Part shown: positions 25,810 to 33,825 of the stretch, one piece after another
How positions within the stretch are numbered: the first letter of the stretch is position 1
How the letters are laid out: each line of letters opens with the position of its first letter
NCBI RefSeq assembly: GCF_014201195.1
Contig: NZ_JACHDS010000001.1
Location: 1,240,001 to 1,304,000 of the forward strand
Source of the DNA: Nocardiopsis mwathae
GTDB lineage: Bacteria; Actinomycetota; Actinomycetes; Streptosporangiales; Streptosporangiaceae
DNA length: 64,000 bases
Direction: 5' to 3'
Made by a program: the position numbers and the translations under genes
The notes under the pieces: generated by a model
The model's database searches: none
Told to the model about the DNA's origin: nothing
Seen by the model: only the letters and a program-made list of their open reading frames with translations

Positions 25810-27000
25810 ATGACCATGTCCCTCAGCACGACGTCCCACGGTACGACGGCGACATCGGCTGCCCAGCAGCCCGACTGGCAGGACGGCGACCTCCTCGACC
25901 ACGTCCGGCGGCGGCTGCGCGACCTGCCCGGCCTGACCACCGAGGATGAGGTGGGGGAGCTGGAGCGGGCGCTGGCCGGGGCGGCACGCGGCGAGGCGCT
26001 GGTACTCCAGGGAGGCGACTGCGCCGAACGCTTCCACGACGCCGTACCCGACCGCGTCCGCCGCAAGCTCGATCACCTGCAGGGACTGGCATCCGTCCTG
26101 CGGGCGGGAACGGGCCTGGGCGTGGTGCCGGTCGGCCGCATGGCGGGCCAGTACGCCAAACCGCGATCGGACCCCTACGAGACACTGCCCGACGGTCGCC
26201 GCGTGCCGAGCTACCGCGGTGACGCGGTCAACGACCCGGCCGCCGACCCGGTGCTCCGGGCGGCCGACCCGACCCGGCTGGTCGACGCCTACGACTGCTC
26301 CCGGGCGGTGCTCGGGGCGGTGCGCGCCTCGTGGGCGGGTCGGCAGGCGGGTGAACGCGTCTACACCGCCCACGAACTCCTCCTGCTCCCCTACGAGGAA
26401 TCACTGGTCCGGACGGGGAAGCGGGGCGACTATGCTGCGTCGACGCATTTCGGCTGGATCGGTGCCAGGACCAGCGCGCCGGACGGCGCGCACGTGGGGC
26501 TGGCCGCGTCGGTGCACAACCCGGTCGGGGTGAAGATCGGGCCGCGCACCTCGCCGGCCCACGCCGTCGAGCTGGTCCGGAGACTCAACCCCGACGCGGT
26601 GCCCGGGCGGCTGACGTTCATCGTCCGGATGGGTGCCGAGCAGCTGGACAGCGCCCTGCCGCCCCTGGTCGAAGCGGTGGCGGCGGGCGGCATACCCGTC
26701 GTCTGGCTGAGCGACCCGATGCACGGCAACACGTACCGCGCGCCCGGCGGGGCCAAGACCCGGTCCCTGTCGGCCATGCGCGCGGAGACGGAGGCGTTCG
26801 TGCGGGTGCTGCGGGAACACCGGCAATGGCCGGCCGGCCTGCACCTCGAATTGACACCCGACCCGGTGACCGAGTGCGTGGACGTTCCCGAAACAGCCAC
26901 CGGTCGCCTCGTATTCCCCCATTACCGCTCCGTCTGCGACCCGCGGCTCAATCCGGCGCAGGCCGAGCAGCTCGTGCACGCATTTCTCCGCCTGCTGTGA
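25810..27000 (+). CDS. Class II DAHP synthase, short secondary-metabolism form
   Basis: This 396-residue plant-type 3-deoxy-D-arabino-heptulosonate 7-phosphate synthase joins PEP and erythrose 4-phosphate, the first step to chorismate. Motifs are VLQGGDCAERF with the metal cysteine, VGRMAGQYAKPRSDP for PEP, the substrate segment GARTSAPDGAHVGLAASVHNPVGVK, and WLSDPMHGNT. Primary-metabolism forms are about 460 residues, with an N-terminal extension and inserts used for feedback control. This one is shorter, as in phenazine and other clusters. It runs divergently from the pap operon, so its job is probably to supply chorismate. ATG at 25816 is an alternative start. Confidence 0.9.
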   Translation: MTMSLSTTSHGTTATSAAQQPDWQDGDLLDHVRRRLRDLPGLTTEDEVGELERALAGAARGEALVLQGGDCAERFHDAVPDRVRRKLDHLQGLASVLRAGTGLGVVPVGRMAGQYAKPRSDPYETLPDGRRVPSYRGDAVNDPAADPVLRAADPTRLVDAYDCSRAVLGAVRASWAGRQAGERVYTAHELLLLPYEESLVRTGKRGDYAASTHFGWIGARTSAPDGAHVGLAASVHNPVGVKIGPRTSPAHAVELVRRLNPDAVPGRLTFIVRMGAEQLDSALPPLVEAVAAGGIPVVWLSDPMHGNTYRAPGGAKTRSLSAMRAETEAFVRVLREHRQWPAGLHLELTPDPVTECVDVPETATGRLVFPHYRSVCDPRLNPAQAEQLVHAFLRLL

Positions 27001-27029
27001 AAGGGGTCGTCGGCGGACTCAGATCTTCG

Positions 27030-27359
27030 TCAATCGAGCTTTCTGCAGATCCGGCCCTCCTGTGTCGCTTTCACGCCGGCGGCGAACCTGCTCGTCGCGT
27101 TCAGCTCCTCCATGACATCGGCGATCCGGCGCCGCACGGTCCGCACGCTGAGCGAGAGGCGCCTGGCGATCTGTTCATCGGTGTATCCGAGCGCCAGATA
27201 GCACAGGATCTGCTGCCTCAGGTCGGCGCGTCCGCCGCTCTTGCTGCATACCAGGCATATGCTCGGGAGCTCCTCGCCTATCGTCAGCGTGTTATCCCAG
27301 CTTTCTGAGGCGGTAGAGCCGATGCGGGTGGAGGGAACTCGGGACACGAGCTCGGGCAT
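27030..27359 (-). CDS. Small LuxR-type helix-turn-helix regulator
   Basis: This 109-residue protein ends in a GerE/LuxR DNA-binding domain: LALGYTDEQIARRLSLSVRTVRRRIADVMEELNA, with the recognition helix in SVRTVRRR. The first 45 residues are not a receiver domain and contain CLVC, so the signal it senses is unknown. ATG at 27359 has GGGGAG eight bases upstream. A frame ten codons longer lacks this. It converges with the DAHP synthase gene, only 29 bases away, and may be a pathway regulator. The 284 bases upstream, to 27643, hold no gene I can support. Confidence 0.75.
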   Translation of the reverse strand: MPELVSRVPSTRIGSTASESWDNTLTIGEELPSICLVCSKSGGRADLRQQILCYLALGYTDEQIARRLSLSVRTVRRRIADVMEELNATSRFAAGVKATQEGRICRKLD

Positions 27360-27643
27360 GATCTGTTCTCCCCTGAGGAAAAGCAACACTGAAGTCCGGC
27401 GCGAGCGGGTGAAGGCATTCGTGCCGGACGGGTGATAACGGCCTACATCATCGCGCCGACCATGGAAGGCGATGTGGACGACGTCGTTTCGCCCTCGTCC
27501 ATCGTCCTCCGTTTCCGGCGTTCCATCCGGATGGGGGGCGGGGACACGTGGGTCGGCGGCGTCGATTCAACGATAGGGAGTGGCCCTGGGCGTCCCCAGT
27601 CCTGGAGCGCACAGCACTGGACTCCCAGGGAACTCCTTCGGCG

Positions 27644-28657
27644 TCACGGCTTCGGCGCCGGCGGCCGCACCACTCCGGGGCCGAAGTGCAGGATGCGGTA
27701 CTCGCGGGGCGGGATGCCGTAGGTGGCGCGGAACAGGCGTGAGAAATAGCTCGGATCCCGGAAGCCCCAGCGCGCGGCGATCACGCTCACCGGTTCCGTC
27801 TGCTGAGCCGGGTCGGCCAGGTGGCGGCGGCACTGTTCCAGGCGGCGCGTCCGAATCCACTCCACGACCGTGGCCTCCTCGGTCTCGAAGAGCTTGTGCA
27901 GGTAGCGCGTGGAGATGTGGTGCGCGGTGGCGATGTTCTTCGGGGACAGGTCGGGGTCGTCGAGGTGCCGGTCGATGAACGCATAGACCCGTGTCAGAAG
28001 TGCACCGCGGTGGCTTTCGGGCGGCACCTCCGAGTCGCGTTCGAGCCGTCCGGCCAAGGCGACGGCCAACAGGTCCAGCAGCGCGGTCGACAGGCGCACG
28101 CCGTCGGCGCCTTCCACGGGATCGCCCTCCAGGTTGTCGGCCAGCCCGACCAGGAAGTTGGAGACCAGCTGCCCCATGCCCCGCTGCCCGTCGATCCGGA
28201 CCGCGGTCAGCCGGGCGACGTTGTCCACCCGGATGGGCAGGAGGTGGCGAGGGAACGTCACGGTCACAGCGCGTACCGAAGACCGGGGCGCGCAACCCAG
28301 GTGGGAGGGGCGCGTGACATCGAGGAACCCGAAGTCGCCGGGGATGAAGCCGGCTTCCCTGCCGTCCTGGTTGAGGACGACGGCAGCGCCCCCCAACTGC
28401 AGTTCGAGGAGGTATTCGTCCGACTCGTCCTGGCGAATGTGGCGTGCGCTGCGGAAGATCTCGTAGCTGCCGCTCGCCGTGTATTCCACGAGCGAGTAGT
28501 GGACGGCGCCGAGGTTCGTCGACACCACCCGGCCCCAGAAGCCGTCGTCCCTCTGGTCGATTCGGGTGGTGCACCGGACGAAGTTCTCCGAGGTCACATG
28601 CTGCCAGTAGTCGATTCGCTCGCCGGGCGCCACGTCATCCGTGCACACTCGATTCAC
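27644..28657 (-). CDS. AraC-family transcriptional regulator
   Basis: This 337-residue regulator has an AraC-binding-like sensor domain of about 210 residues (ESDEYLLELQLGGAAVVLNQDGREA) and a C-terminal double helix-turn-helix: NIATAHHISTRYLHKLFETEEATVVEWIRTRRLEQCRRHL, then VIAARWGFRDPSYFSRLFRATYGIPPREYR. Either GTG at 28657 or TTG at 28660 can start it; both follow GGGGAG. It is transcribed away from the MFS exporter gene across a 710-base gap that holds two palindromes, which fits control of itself and the exporter. The inducer is unknown. Confidence 0.88.
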   Translation of the reverse strand: MNRVCTDDVAPGERIDYWQHVTSENFVRCTTRIDQRDDGFWGRVVSTNLGAVHYSLVEYTASGSYEIFRSARHIRQDESDEYLLELQLGGAAVVLNQDGREAGFIPGDFGFLDVTRPSHLGCAPRSSVRAVTVTFPRHLLPIRVDNVARLTAVRIDGQRGMGQLVSNFLVGLADNLEGDPVEGADGVRLSTALLDLLAVALAGRLERDSEVPPESHRGALLTRVYAFIDRHLDDPDLSPKNIATAHHISTRYLHKLFETEEATVVEWIRTRRLEQCRRHLADPAQQTEPVSVIAARWGFRDPSYFSRLFRATYGIPPREYRILHFGPGVVRPPAPKP

Positions 28658-28687
28658 CAAGGTTCTCCCCAGTCATATCCGCTTTTT

Positions 28688-28704
28688 GTAGGATATATGC
28701 CTAC
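28688..28704. promoter_or_regulatory. Palindrome in the AraC gene promoter region
   Basis: The sequence gtagg-atatatg-cctac is an inverted repeat with 5-base arms and an AT-rich centre, about 30 bases before the start of the AraC-family gene. It overlaps the most AT-rich part of the region, where the -10 would be, so it may be an autoregulatory operator. Confidence 0.4.
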
Positions 28705-28769
28705 CTGATGGGTGTGATCGGCAGGGTCGTTGCGCGTGGCGCGGCAGATGCACATGTCTCCGGGAATCA

Positions 28770-28785
28770 CTGGCAGGAAACTGCC
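28770..28785 (+). promoter_or_regulatory. Candidate operator matching the pap operon site
   Basis: The sequence ctggcaggaaactgcc contains the perfect arms ggcag/ctgcc around gaaa. It matches the site at 25423-25438 in 14 of 16 bases. It lies 113 bases before the AraC gene start and may link control of the exporter or regulator to the pap genes. Confidence 0.45.
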
Positions 28786-29256
28786 GATGGTTCCCCTTGA
28801 CAACGGCGCCACCTCGCTGAAAGGCCACCGGGAGTATGCGCCGCCATGGTCGGCCGGCGGTTCCGCCGCGGCATGGCCGGACACGGCCGCCGCGCCGCCA
28901 CCGCCGCCCGGCGGCCTGCGGACCGGCGCAGGCGGCACGCCGAATCCGCGTCCAGTGCGGGGATGTCGCACGGGCCGCCCCGGGGCCCACCCCGCGCACC
29001 CCGGGAAGCGGGCCTGCCCCGGAAATCGACACCGGACGATTTTCCCCGGGCCCGAAAATCCATCGGGAATTCGCATCCCCGGGGCCACTGGAATCCCATT
29101 GTCGGCCGCCGGCGCGACGGCCGCCCCGACGTCCCGATCGGATCCGGTCCCCCGAGAATCCGTGCCGCGGAGGCATGAAACAGCCGGTCAGTTCACTCCG
29201 CGGGCGCCGTGTGCGCTCTCGTCCCAGTCCGCCGCCCCTTGCCGCGTGAATCCTTT

Positions 29257-29286
29257 TTGCCACCTGCATTCGTCGCTGGCTAAAGT
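29257..29286 (+). promoter_or_regulatory. Candidate promoter for the first DHA2 exporter
   Basis: A -35-like ttgcca (29257-29262), an 18-base spacer and a -10-like taaagt (29281-29286) lie ahead of the exporter. Transcription would begin about 75 bases before the chosen ATG at 29368, or nearly at an in-frame ATG at 29296. Confidence 0.5.
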
Positions 29287-29367
29287 TGCCGCCGTATGTC
29301 GGAAGCGCCCCCCGTCCGGCTCCCCGAACGTTTCCGATGTCCGCGAACACCATGTGGAATGGAATCA

Positions 29368-30924
29368 ATGAGCTCTGCTGACGCACCCCGGTCCGCACCC
29401 TCGTCGACGACCCCCCGGCGGGCGACACCGCGGGAATGGGCGGCCCTGGCGGTCCTGACGCTCCCCGTCCTGCTGATCTCCGTGGATATGACGGTGCTCG
29501 GCTTCGCCGTTCCCCACCTGAGCAGGGACCTGGCACCCACGTCGGTCCAGCTGCTGTGGATCGTCGACGTCTACGCCTTGGTGCTGGCGTCCCTCCTCGT
29601 CACGATGGGTGCGCTCGGCGACCGCGTGGGGAGGCGCAACCTGTTGATGGTGGGTGCGGCGGGCTTCGGCGTGGCCTCGCTCGCGGCCGCCTTCGCGCCC
29701 AATGCGGAGGCCATGATCGCGGCACGGGCCCTGCTCGGCCTCGCGGGTAGCACCCTGATGCCCTCCACACTGGCGCTCATCCGCAACATCTTCCGCGACG
29801 ACGTCCAGCGCAAGTTCGCCATCGCCGTCTGGTCGTCCGCGCTGGCCGGGGGATCGGCGCTGGGGCCGGTCCTCGGCGGTGCCCTGCTGGAGTTCTTCTG
29901 GTGGGGCTCGCTCTTCCTGATCAATGTGCCGGTCACCGTCCTCACCCTGGTGCTGACACCGTTCCTCGTCCGCGAGTACCGCGCCGCCCATCCCGCCCCC
30001 ATCGACGCCGCCAGCGCGCTGCTCGTGTCCGCCACCGTGTTCCCGGCGGTCTACGGGGTGAAGAAGCTGGCCGAGCAGGGGCTCGCCCCCGTGCCCCTGA
30101 TGCTCGTGGCGGTGGGCGTGTTCTTCGGCTGCGTGTTCGTCCGCAGGCAGCTGCGGCGGGACAACCCCATGCTGGACATGCGCCTCTTCACCATCCGCGC
30201 GTTCAGCGTCGGTGTGTGGCTCAACCTCCTCACACTGTTCACGATGATCGCGGGGCTGTTCTTCCTCACCCAGTTCCTGCAGATCGTCCTCGGCATCTCG
30301 CCCCTGCGGGCGGGCCTGGCACTGCTGCCCGGATTGATGCTGTCCATCGTCGCCAGCTTCCTGGCGGTCGGCGCAGCGACACGACTGGGCTTCAGGGGCA
30401 CACTCACCGCCGGCCTGACGCTGATGGCCGGAGGCTTCGCGGTGCTGAGCCAGCTCCCACAGGGGTCGGCCGCGGTGGCCGTCGCCGGCTTCGCACTCAT
30501 CTGCTTCGGCATGGGGCTCACCCAGACCCTGACCAACGACGCCGTGGTGGGCTCGGTGCCCGAGGAGCGCGTGGGAGCCGCGTCAGCGGTGTCGGAGACC
30601 GGCTACGAACTGGGGGCCGCCCTCGGCATCGCGATCCTCGGCAGCGTGCTGTGGGCCTCCTACGCTTCGGCGATCCGCAACGTGGACGGCGTCCCGGGTG
30701 AGGCGATGGAGACCGCCCGCGACACCCTCGGCGGCGCGGTGCACACCGCGGAATCCCTCGCTCCGGAGGCCGCGAACGCCCTCGTCACCGCGGCACACGT
30801 CGCCTTCGTCGACGCGATCCACGTGACCAGCACCGTGGCCGCGGTCATCCTGGCCCTGGCGGCGATCCACACCGCCTGGGTGCTCCGTCCCGCTGCACCG
30901 GCCCCTGACCGGGCTCCCCGCTGA
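29368..30924 (+). CDS. MFS drug exporter, DHA2 family (14 TMS)
   Basis: This protein of about 518 residues exports drugs or metabolites by proton antiport. The opening REWAALAVLTLPVLLISVDMTVLGFAVP and the motif-A loop LGDRVGRRNLLMVG, with fourteen hydrophobic stretches, fit the QacA/SmvA-like DHA2 group. The aspartate in the first segment (SVDMTV) is conserved. The start at 29368 gives the usual short cytoplasmic tail; ATGs at 29359 and 29296 are possible. It resembles the second DHA2 exporter at 33826 closely in layout. Next to AraC and LuxR regulators, it may export the pap-pathway product. Confidence 0.88.
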   Translation: MSSADAPRSAPSSTTPRRATPREWAALAVLTLPVLLISVDMTVLGFAVPHLSRDLAPTSVQLLWIVDVYALVLASLLVTMGALGDRVGRRNLLMVGAAGFGVASLAAAFAPNAEAMIAARALLGLAGSTLMPSTLALIRNIFRDDVQRKFAIAVWSSALAGGSALGPVLGGALLEFFWWGSLFLINVPVTVLTLVLTPFLVREYRAAHPAPIDAASALLVSATVFPAVYGVKKLAEQGLAPVPLMLVAVGVFFGCVFVRRQLRRDNPMLDMRLFTIRAFSVGVWLNLLTLFTMIAGLFFLTQFLQIVLGISPLRAGLALLPGLMLSIVASFLAVGAATRLGFRGTLTAGLTLMAGGFAVLSQLPQGSAAVAVAGFALICFGMGLTQTLTNDAVVGSVPEERVGAASAVSETGYELGAALGIAILGSVLWASYASAIRNVDGVPGEAMETARDTLGGAVHTAESLAPEAANALVTAAHVAFVDAIHVTSTVAAVILALAAIHTAWVLRPAAPAPDRAPR

Positions 30925-30938
30925 CCAGGCCCCCGGGC

Positions 30939-33722
30939 TCAGGTGCCGGCGTCCGCTTCGGCGAGCGCGGCGGTGGTACCGGCGCCGGTGGGGTACGGCC
31001 CGGGGGTGTCGTCTGCGGGTGGGGCGTGGTGGTCGAGCCAGGTCGCGGCCTGGGTCTCGCCGCGGGTGTAGGAGTGGTCCGTGGCGACCCGCAGGGCGCG
31101 CTCGTGCAGGAGCCGGGCCCGTTGGGGGTCGCCCTCGGCGAGGGCGGTGCGGCCGAGGCGCGTGAGCGTCTCGACCACCTCGACCCACAGGCGCAGGTCC
31201 TCGGCCGTTGCGAGGCATCCGCCGAGCAGCTCGGCGGCGAGCGCGTGGTCGCCGTCGAGCTCGGCCAGGCGGGCGCGGGACCGGTCGGCCCGTAGCAGGC
31301 CCCAGCGGTCGCCGAGGGCACGGAACAGTTCGGCACTCGCCGCCGCGTCCCGCCGGGCCGACGCCGGGTCGTCCGCCTCCAGGTGGTGCTCGGCGCGTTC
31401 CGCCAGAGCGAGGGCCTGGCCCCAGTGGTCTCCGGCCGTACGGGCGCCGGCCAGGGCGCCGTCGACGAGGCGGCGGCCCGCGTCGCGGCGCCCGGAGCGG
31501 TACAGCGCCGCCCCCAGGAACCAGCGCAGCCGCGACCTCAGCCGGGGGTCGCCGACGCGGTCGATCGGCTCCTCCCACAGGTCCAGCGCGGCCGACCAGG
31601 CCTCGGCCGTGGCCCGTGCGGGCGCGGGTCCGCCGTCGGTGCCGAGCGCCGCACGCAGTGACCGGCGCGCCTCCGGCAGCCGGCGGCGCAGCACCCAGTA
31701 CCACGCCAGCCCGTTCACCAGGCGCAGCGCGGTCGAGGCGTCGGCCTCCCGCAGCGCCGTGTCCAGGGCACGGCGCAGATTGACGGTCTCGGCGTCCAGG
31801 TACGCCAGATACCGGTCCTGCTCCGGGCCGCGCAGGTGCCGATCGGCCGACTCGGCCTGCTCGGCGTGGAACCCGGCGAAGCCCCGGCGCACCCGCGCCA
31901 GCTCCCCGGCCTCCTCCAAGCGCTCGGTGCAGTAGGCGGCGACCGACTCCAGCAGCCGGAACCGCTCCCCGTCGCGGACGACCAGCGACCGGTCCACGAG
32001 CCGGGTCAGCACATCCAGCACCTGATCGGGCGGGATGTCGGTGTCGGAGGAGACGACCTCGGCGGCCCGCAGGGTGCAGCCGTCCGCGTGCACGGCCAGC
32101 CGCCGCAGCACGGCCTGCTCGGTTTCCCCGAGCAGCTCCCAGCTCCAGTCGATCATCGCCCGCAGCGTCCGCTGCCGCGGCGGGCGGCCGCGCACCGGCC
32201 CGGTGGGCAGCGCGAAGCGGTCCTGCAGGCGGGCCGCGATCTGCTCGGGGGAGAGAACACGGAGCCGGGGAGCCACCAGTTCCAGCGCCAGAGGGACACC
32301 GTCCAGGCGTCGGCAGATCGCCGCGACCGCCGCCGCGTTGCCGGCAGTGAGGGCGAACCCGGGAACCGCCGCCTGCGCGCGCTGTACGAAGAGGTCGACC
32401 GCGCCGGAACCGGCGGCCCCGGATCCGTGGTCGCAGGTGCCGGGCTCGGGCAGGTCCAGCGGTGGCACCGGGCGCACCGTCTCGCCGGGGACGTTCAGCG
32501 CCTCCTGGCCGGTGACCAGTATCCGGGCGGTCGGGGCGGCCCCGAGCAGGGCGGCGGCCACCGTGGCCACCGCCTCCACCACGTGTTCGGTGTTGTCCAG
32601 GAGGAACAGGGCGTGCCGGCCCGCCAGCGCGGTGGACAGCCATGACAGGAGGCCGAGCGGGTCGGAGTCGGAGTCGGCCGCCGCGGCGTCGCACAGGCCG
32701 AGCGCGGTGATGATCCGCTCGGCCACATCCTCCGCCGTGGAGCGGTGGTCCAGGCCGGCGAGCTCCACGAGCAGGACGCCGTCGGGGAAGTCGCCGACCA
32801 GGCCTGCGGCGGCGGCCAGCGCGAGCCGCGTCTTGCCGACGCCGCCGGGGCCGGTGAGGGACAGCAGCCGGACGTCCGACACGGGGGACAGGAGCGCCCG
32901 AACCTCGGCCACCGCCTCGGCACGGCCGATCAGCGGGGTCGGCGGTGCGGGCAGGTTGGTGCGGGGCCGTTGCGCGGCGGTCGGGTCCGCGGCGAGCCCC
33001 GGATCGTGCCGCAGGATCGCCTCGTGCAGTGCGCACAGCTCCGGCCCGGGGTCGGCCCCGAGCTCATCTGCGAGCCGGTTGCGCAGGTCCTCGTAGCCGT
33101 CGAGGGCATCGCCGCGGCGCCCGGCCCGGTAGAGGGCGCGCATGTGGGCGGCCCGCAGGCGCTCGCGCAGCGGGTGCCGCTCCACGAGCGCGCCCAACTC
33201 GGTGGCGAGGGCGCGGTGCTCGCCGAGTTCGAGGCGCGCCTCCGCCAGGTCCTCGACGGCGGCCAGCCGGAGCTCCGCCAGCCGCGCGATCTCGGCGCGC
33301 GCGAACGCGTGGTCGGCGACGTCGGCGTAGGCCTCGCCCCGCCACAGCTCCAACGCCTCGGTGAGCAGCCGCGCGCGTATCCGCGGATGCCGGTCCGCCC
33401 CCGCCCGCTCGACCAGGTCGGCGAAGACCTCGGCGTCCAGATCGCCCGCCTCGACCCGCAGCCGGTACCCCGCGGCCTGCCGGACCACCCGGTCGCGCCC
33501 CAGCACCCGGCGCAGCTGGGACACCTTGGTCTGCAGGGTGTTCAACGGGCCGCCGGGCGCCCGCCCCTCCCACAGGTCGTCGATGAGCCGGTCGGCCGGC
33601 ACCGGGCCGCCCCGGTGCGTCAGGAGGATCGCCAGGAGGGCGCGCACCTTCGTCTCGGGGACCCCCGCCTGCCGCCCGTCGGCGTCCCAGACGGCCAGCG
33701 GACCGAGTACTCCGTAACGCAT
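30939..33722 (-). CDS. AfsR/SARP-family transcriptional regulator with NB-ARC and TPR domains
   Basis: This 927-residue regulator has an OmpR-like winged-helix domain (RYGVLGPLAVWDADGRQ, then VPETKVRALLAILLTHRGGPV and LNTLQTKVSQLRRVLG), a bacterial activation domain to about residue 245, an ATPase with P-loop LTGPGGVGKTRLALA, and a long helical TPR-like C terminus. Such large SARPs act as pathway or pleiotropic activators in actinomycetes, with ATP binding or phosphorylation tuning DNA binding. The ATG at 33722 is chosen because the winged-helix domain begins there. It is convergent with one DHA2 exporter and divergent from another, so it may control either. Confidence 0.92.
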   Translation of the reverse strand: MRYGVLGPLAVWDADGRQAGVPETKVRALLAILLTHRGGPVPADRLIDDLWEGRAPGGPLNTLQTKVSQLRRVLGRDRVVRQAAGYRLRVEAGDLDAEVFADLVERAGADRHPRIRARLLTEALELWRGEAYADVADHAFARAEIARLAELRLAAVEDLAEARLELGEHRALATELGALVERHPLRERLRAAHMRALYRAGRRGDALDGYEDLRNRLADELGADPGPELCALHEAILRHDPGLAADPTAAQRPRTNLPAPPTPLIGRAEAVAEVRALLSPVSDVRLLSLTGPGGVGKTRLALAAAAGLVGDFPDGVLLVELAGLDHRSTAEDVAERIITALGLCDAAAADSDSDPLGLLSWLSTALAGRHALFLLDNTEHVVEAVATVAAALLGAAPTARILVTGQEALNVPGETVRPVPPLDLPEPGTCDHGSGAAGSGAVDLFVQRAQAAVPGFALTAGNAAAVAAICRRLDGVPLALELVAPRLRVLSPEQIAARLQDRFALPTGPVRGRPPRQRTLRAMIDWSWELLGETEQAVLRRLAVHADGCTLRAAEVVSSDTDIPPDQVLDVLTRLVDRSLVVRDGERFRLLESVAAYCTERLEEAGELARVRRGFAGFHAEQAESADRHLRGPEQDRYLAYLDAETVNLRRALDTALREADASTALRLVNGLAWYWVLRRRLPEARRSLRAALGTDGGPAPARATAEAWSAALDLWEEPIDRVGDPRLRSRLRWFLGAALYRSGRRDAGRRLVDGALAGARTAGDHWGQALALAERAEHHLEADDPASARRDAAASAELFRALGDRWGLLRADRSRARLAELDGDHALAAELLGGCLATAEDLRLWVEVVETLTRLGRTALAEGDPQRARLLHERALRVATDHSYTRGETQAATWLDHHAPPADDTPGPYPTGAGTTAALAEADAGT

Positions 33723-33825
33723 GCACGGCACCCTACCCGGCGGCGCCGTGAGCGTTGCGTGCGGGAACCGTGCGCGCCGCTCAGCACTCTGGAGGGCGTT
33801 GTCGCGATCGAGAGGAGCCCCTGTC

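Larger units (their letters stand above)
28658..29367. other. Long intergenic region between the AraC and MFS genes
   Basis: This gap of about 710 bases separates two divergent genes. It contains a palindrome at 28688-28704 overlapping the likely AraC promoter, the pap-like operator at 28770-28785, and a candidate promoter for the exporter at 29257-29286. The middle, 28800-29250, is GC-rich and open in several frames, but I see no ribosome site or protein family, so I call no gene. Confidence 0.5.

Noticed and set aside
28836-29249. Possible small gene in the AraC-MFS intergenic region
   Set aside because: Several frames are open, none has a ribosome site, and the products are Arg/Pro-rich without a known family.
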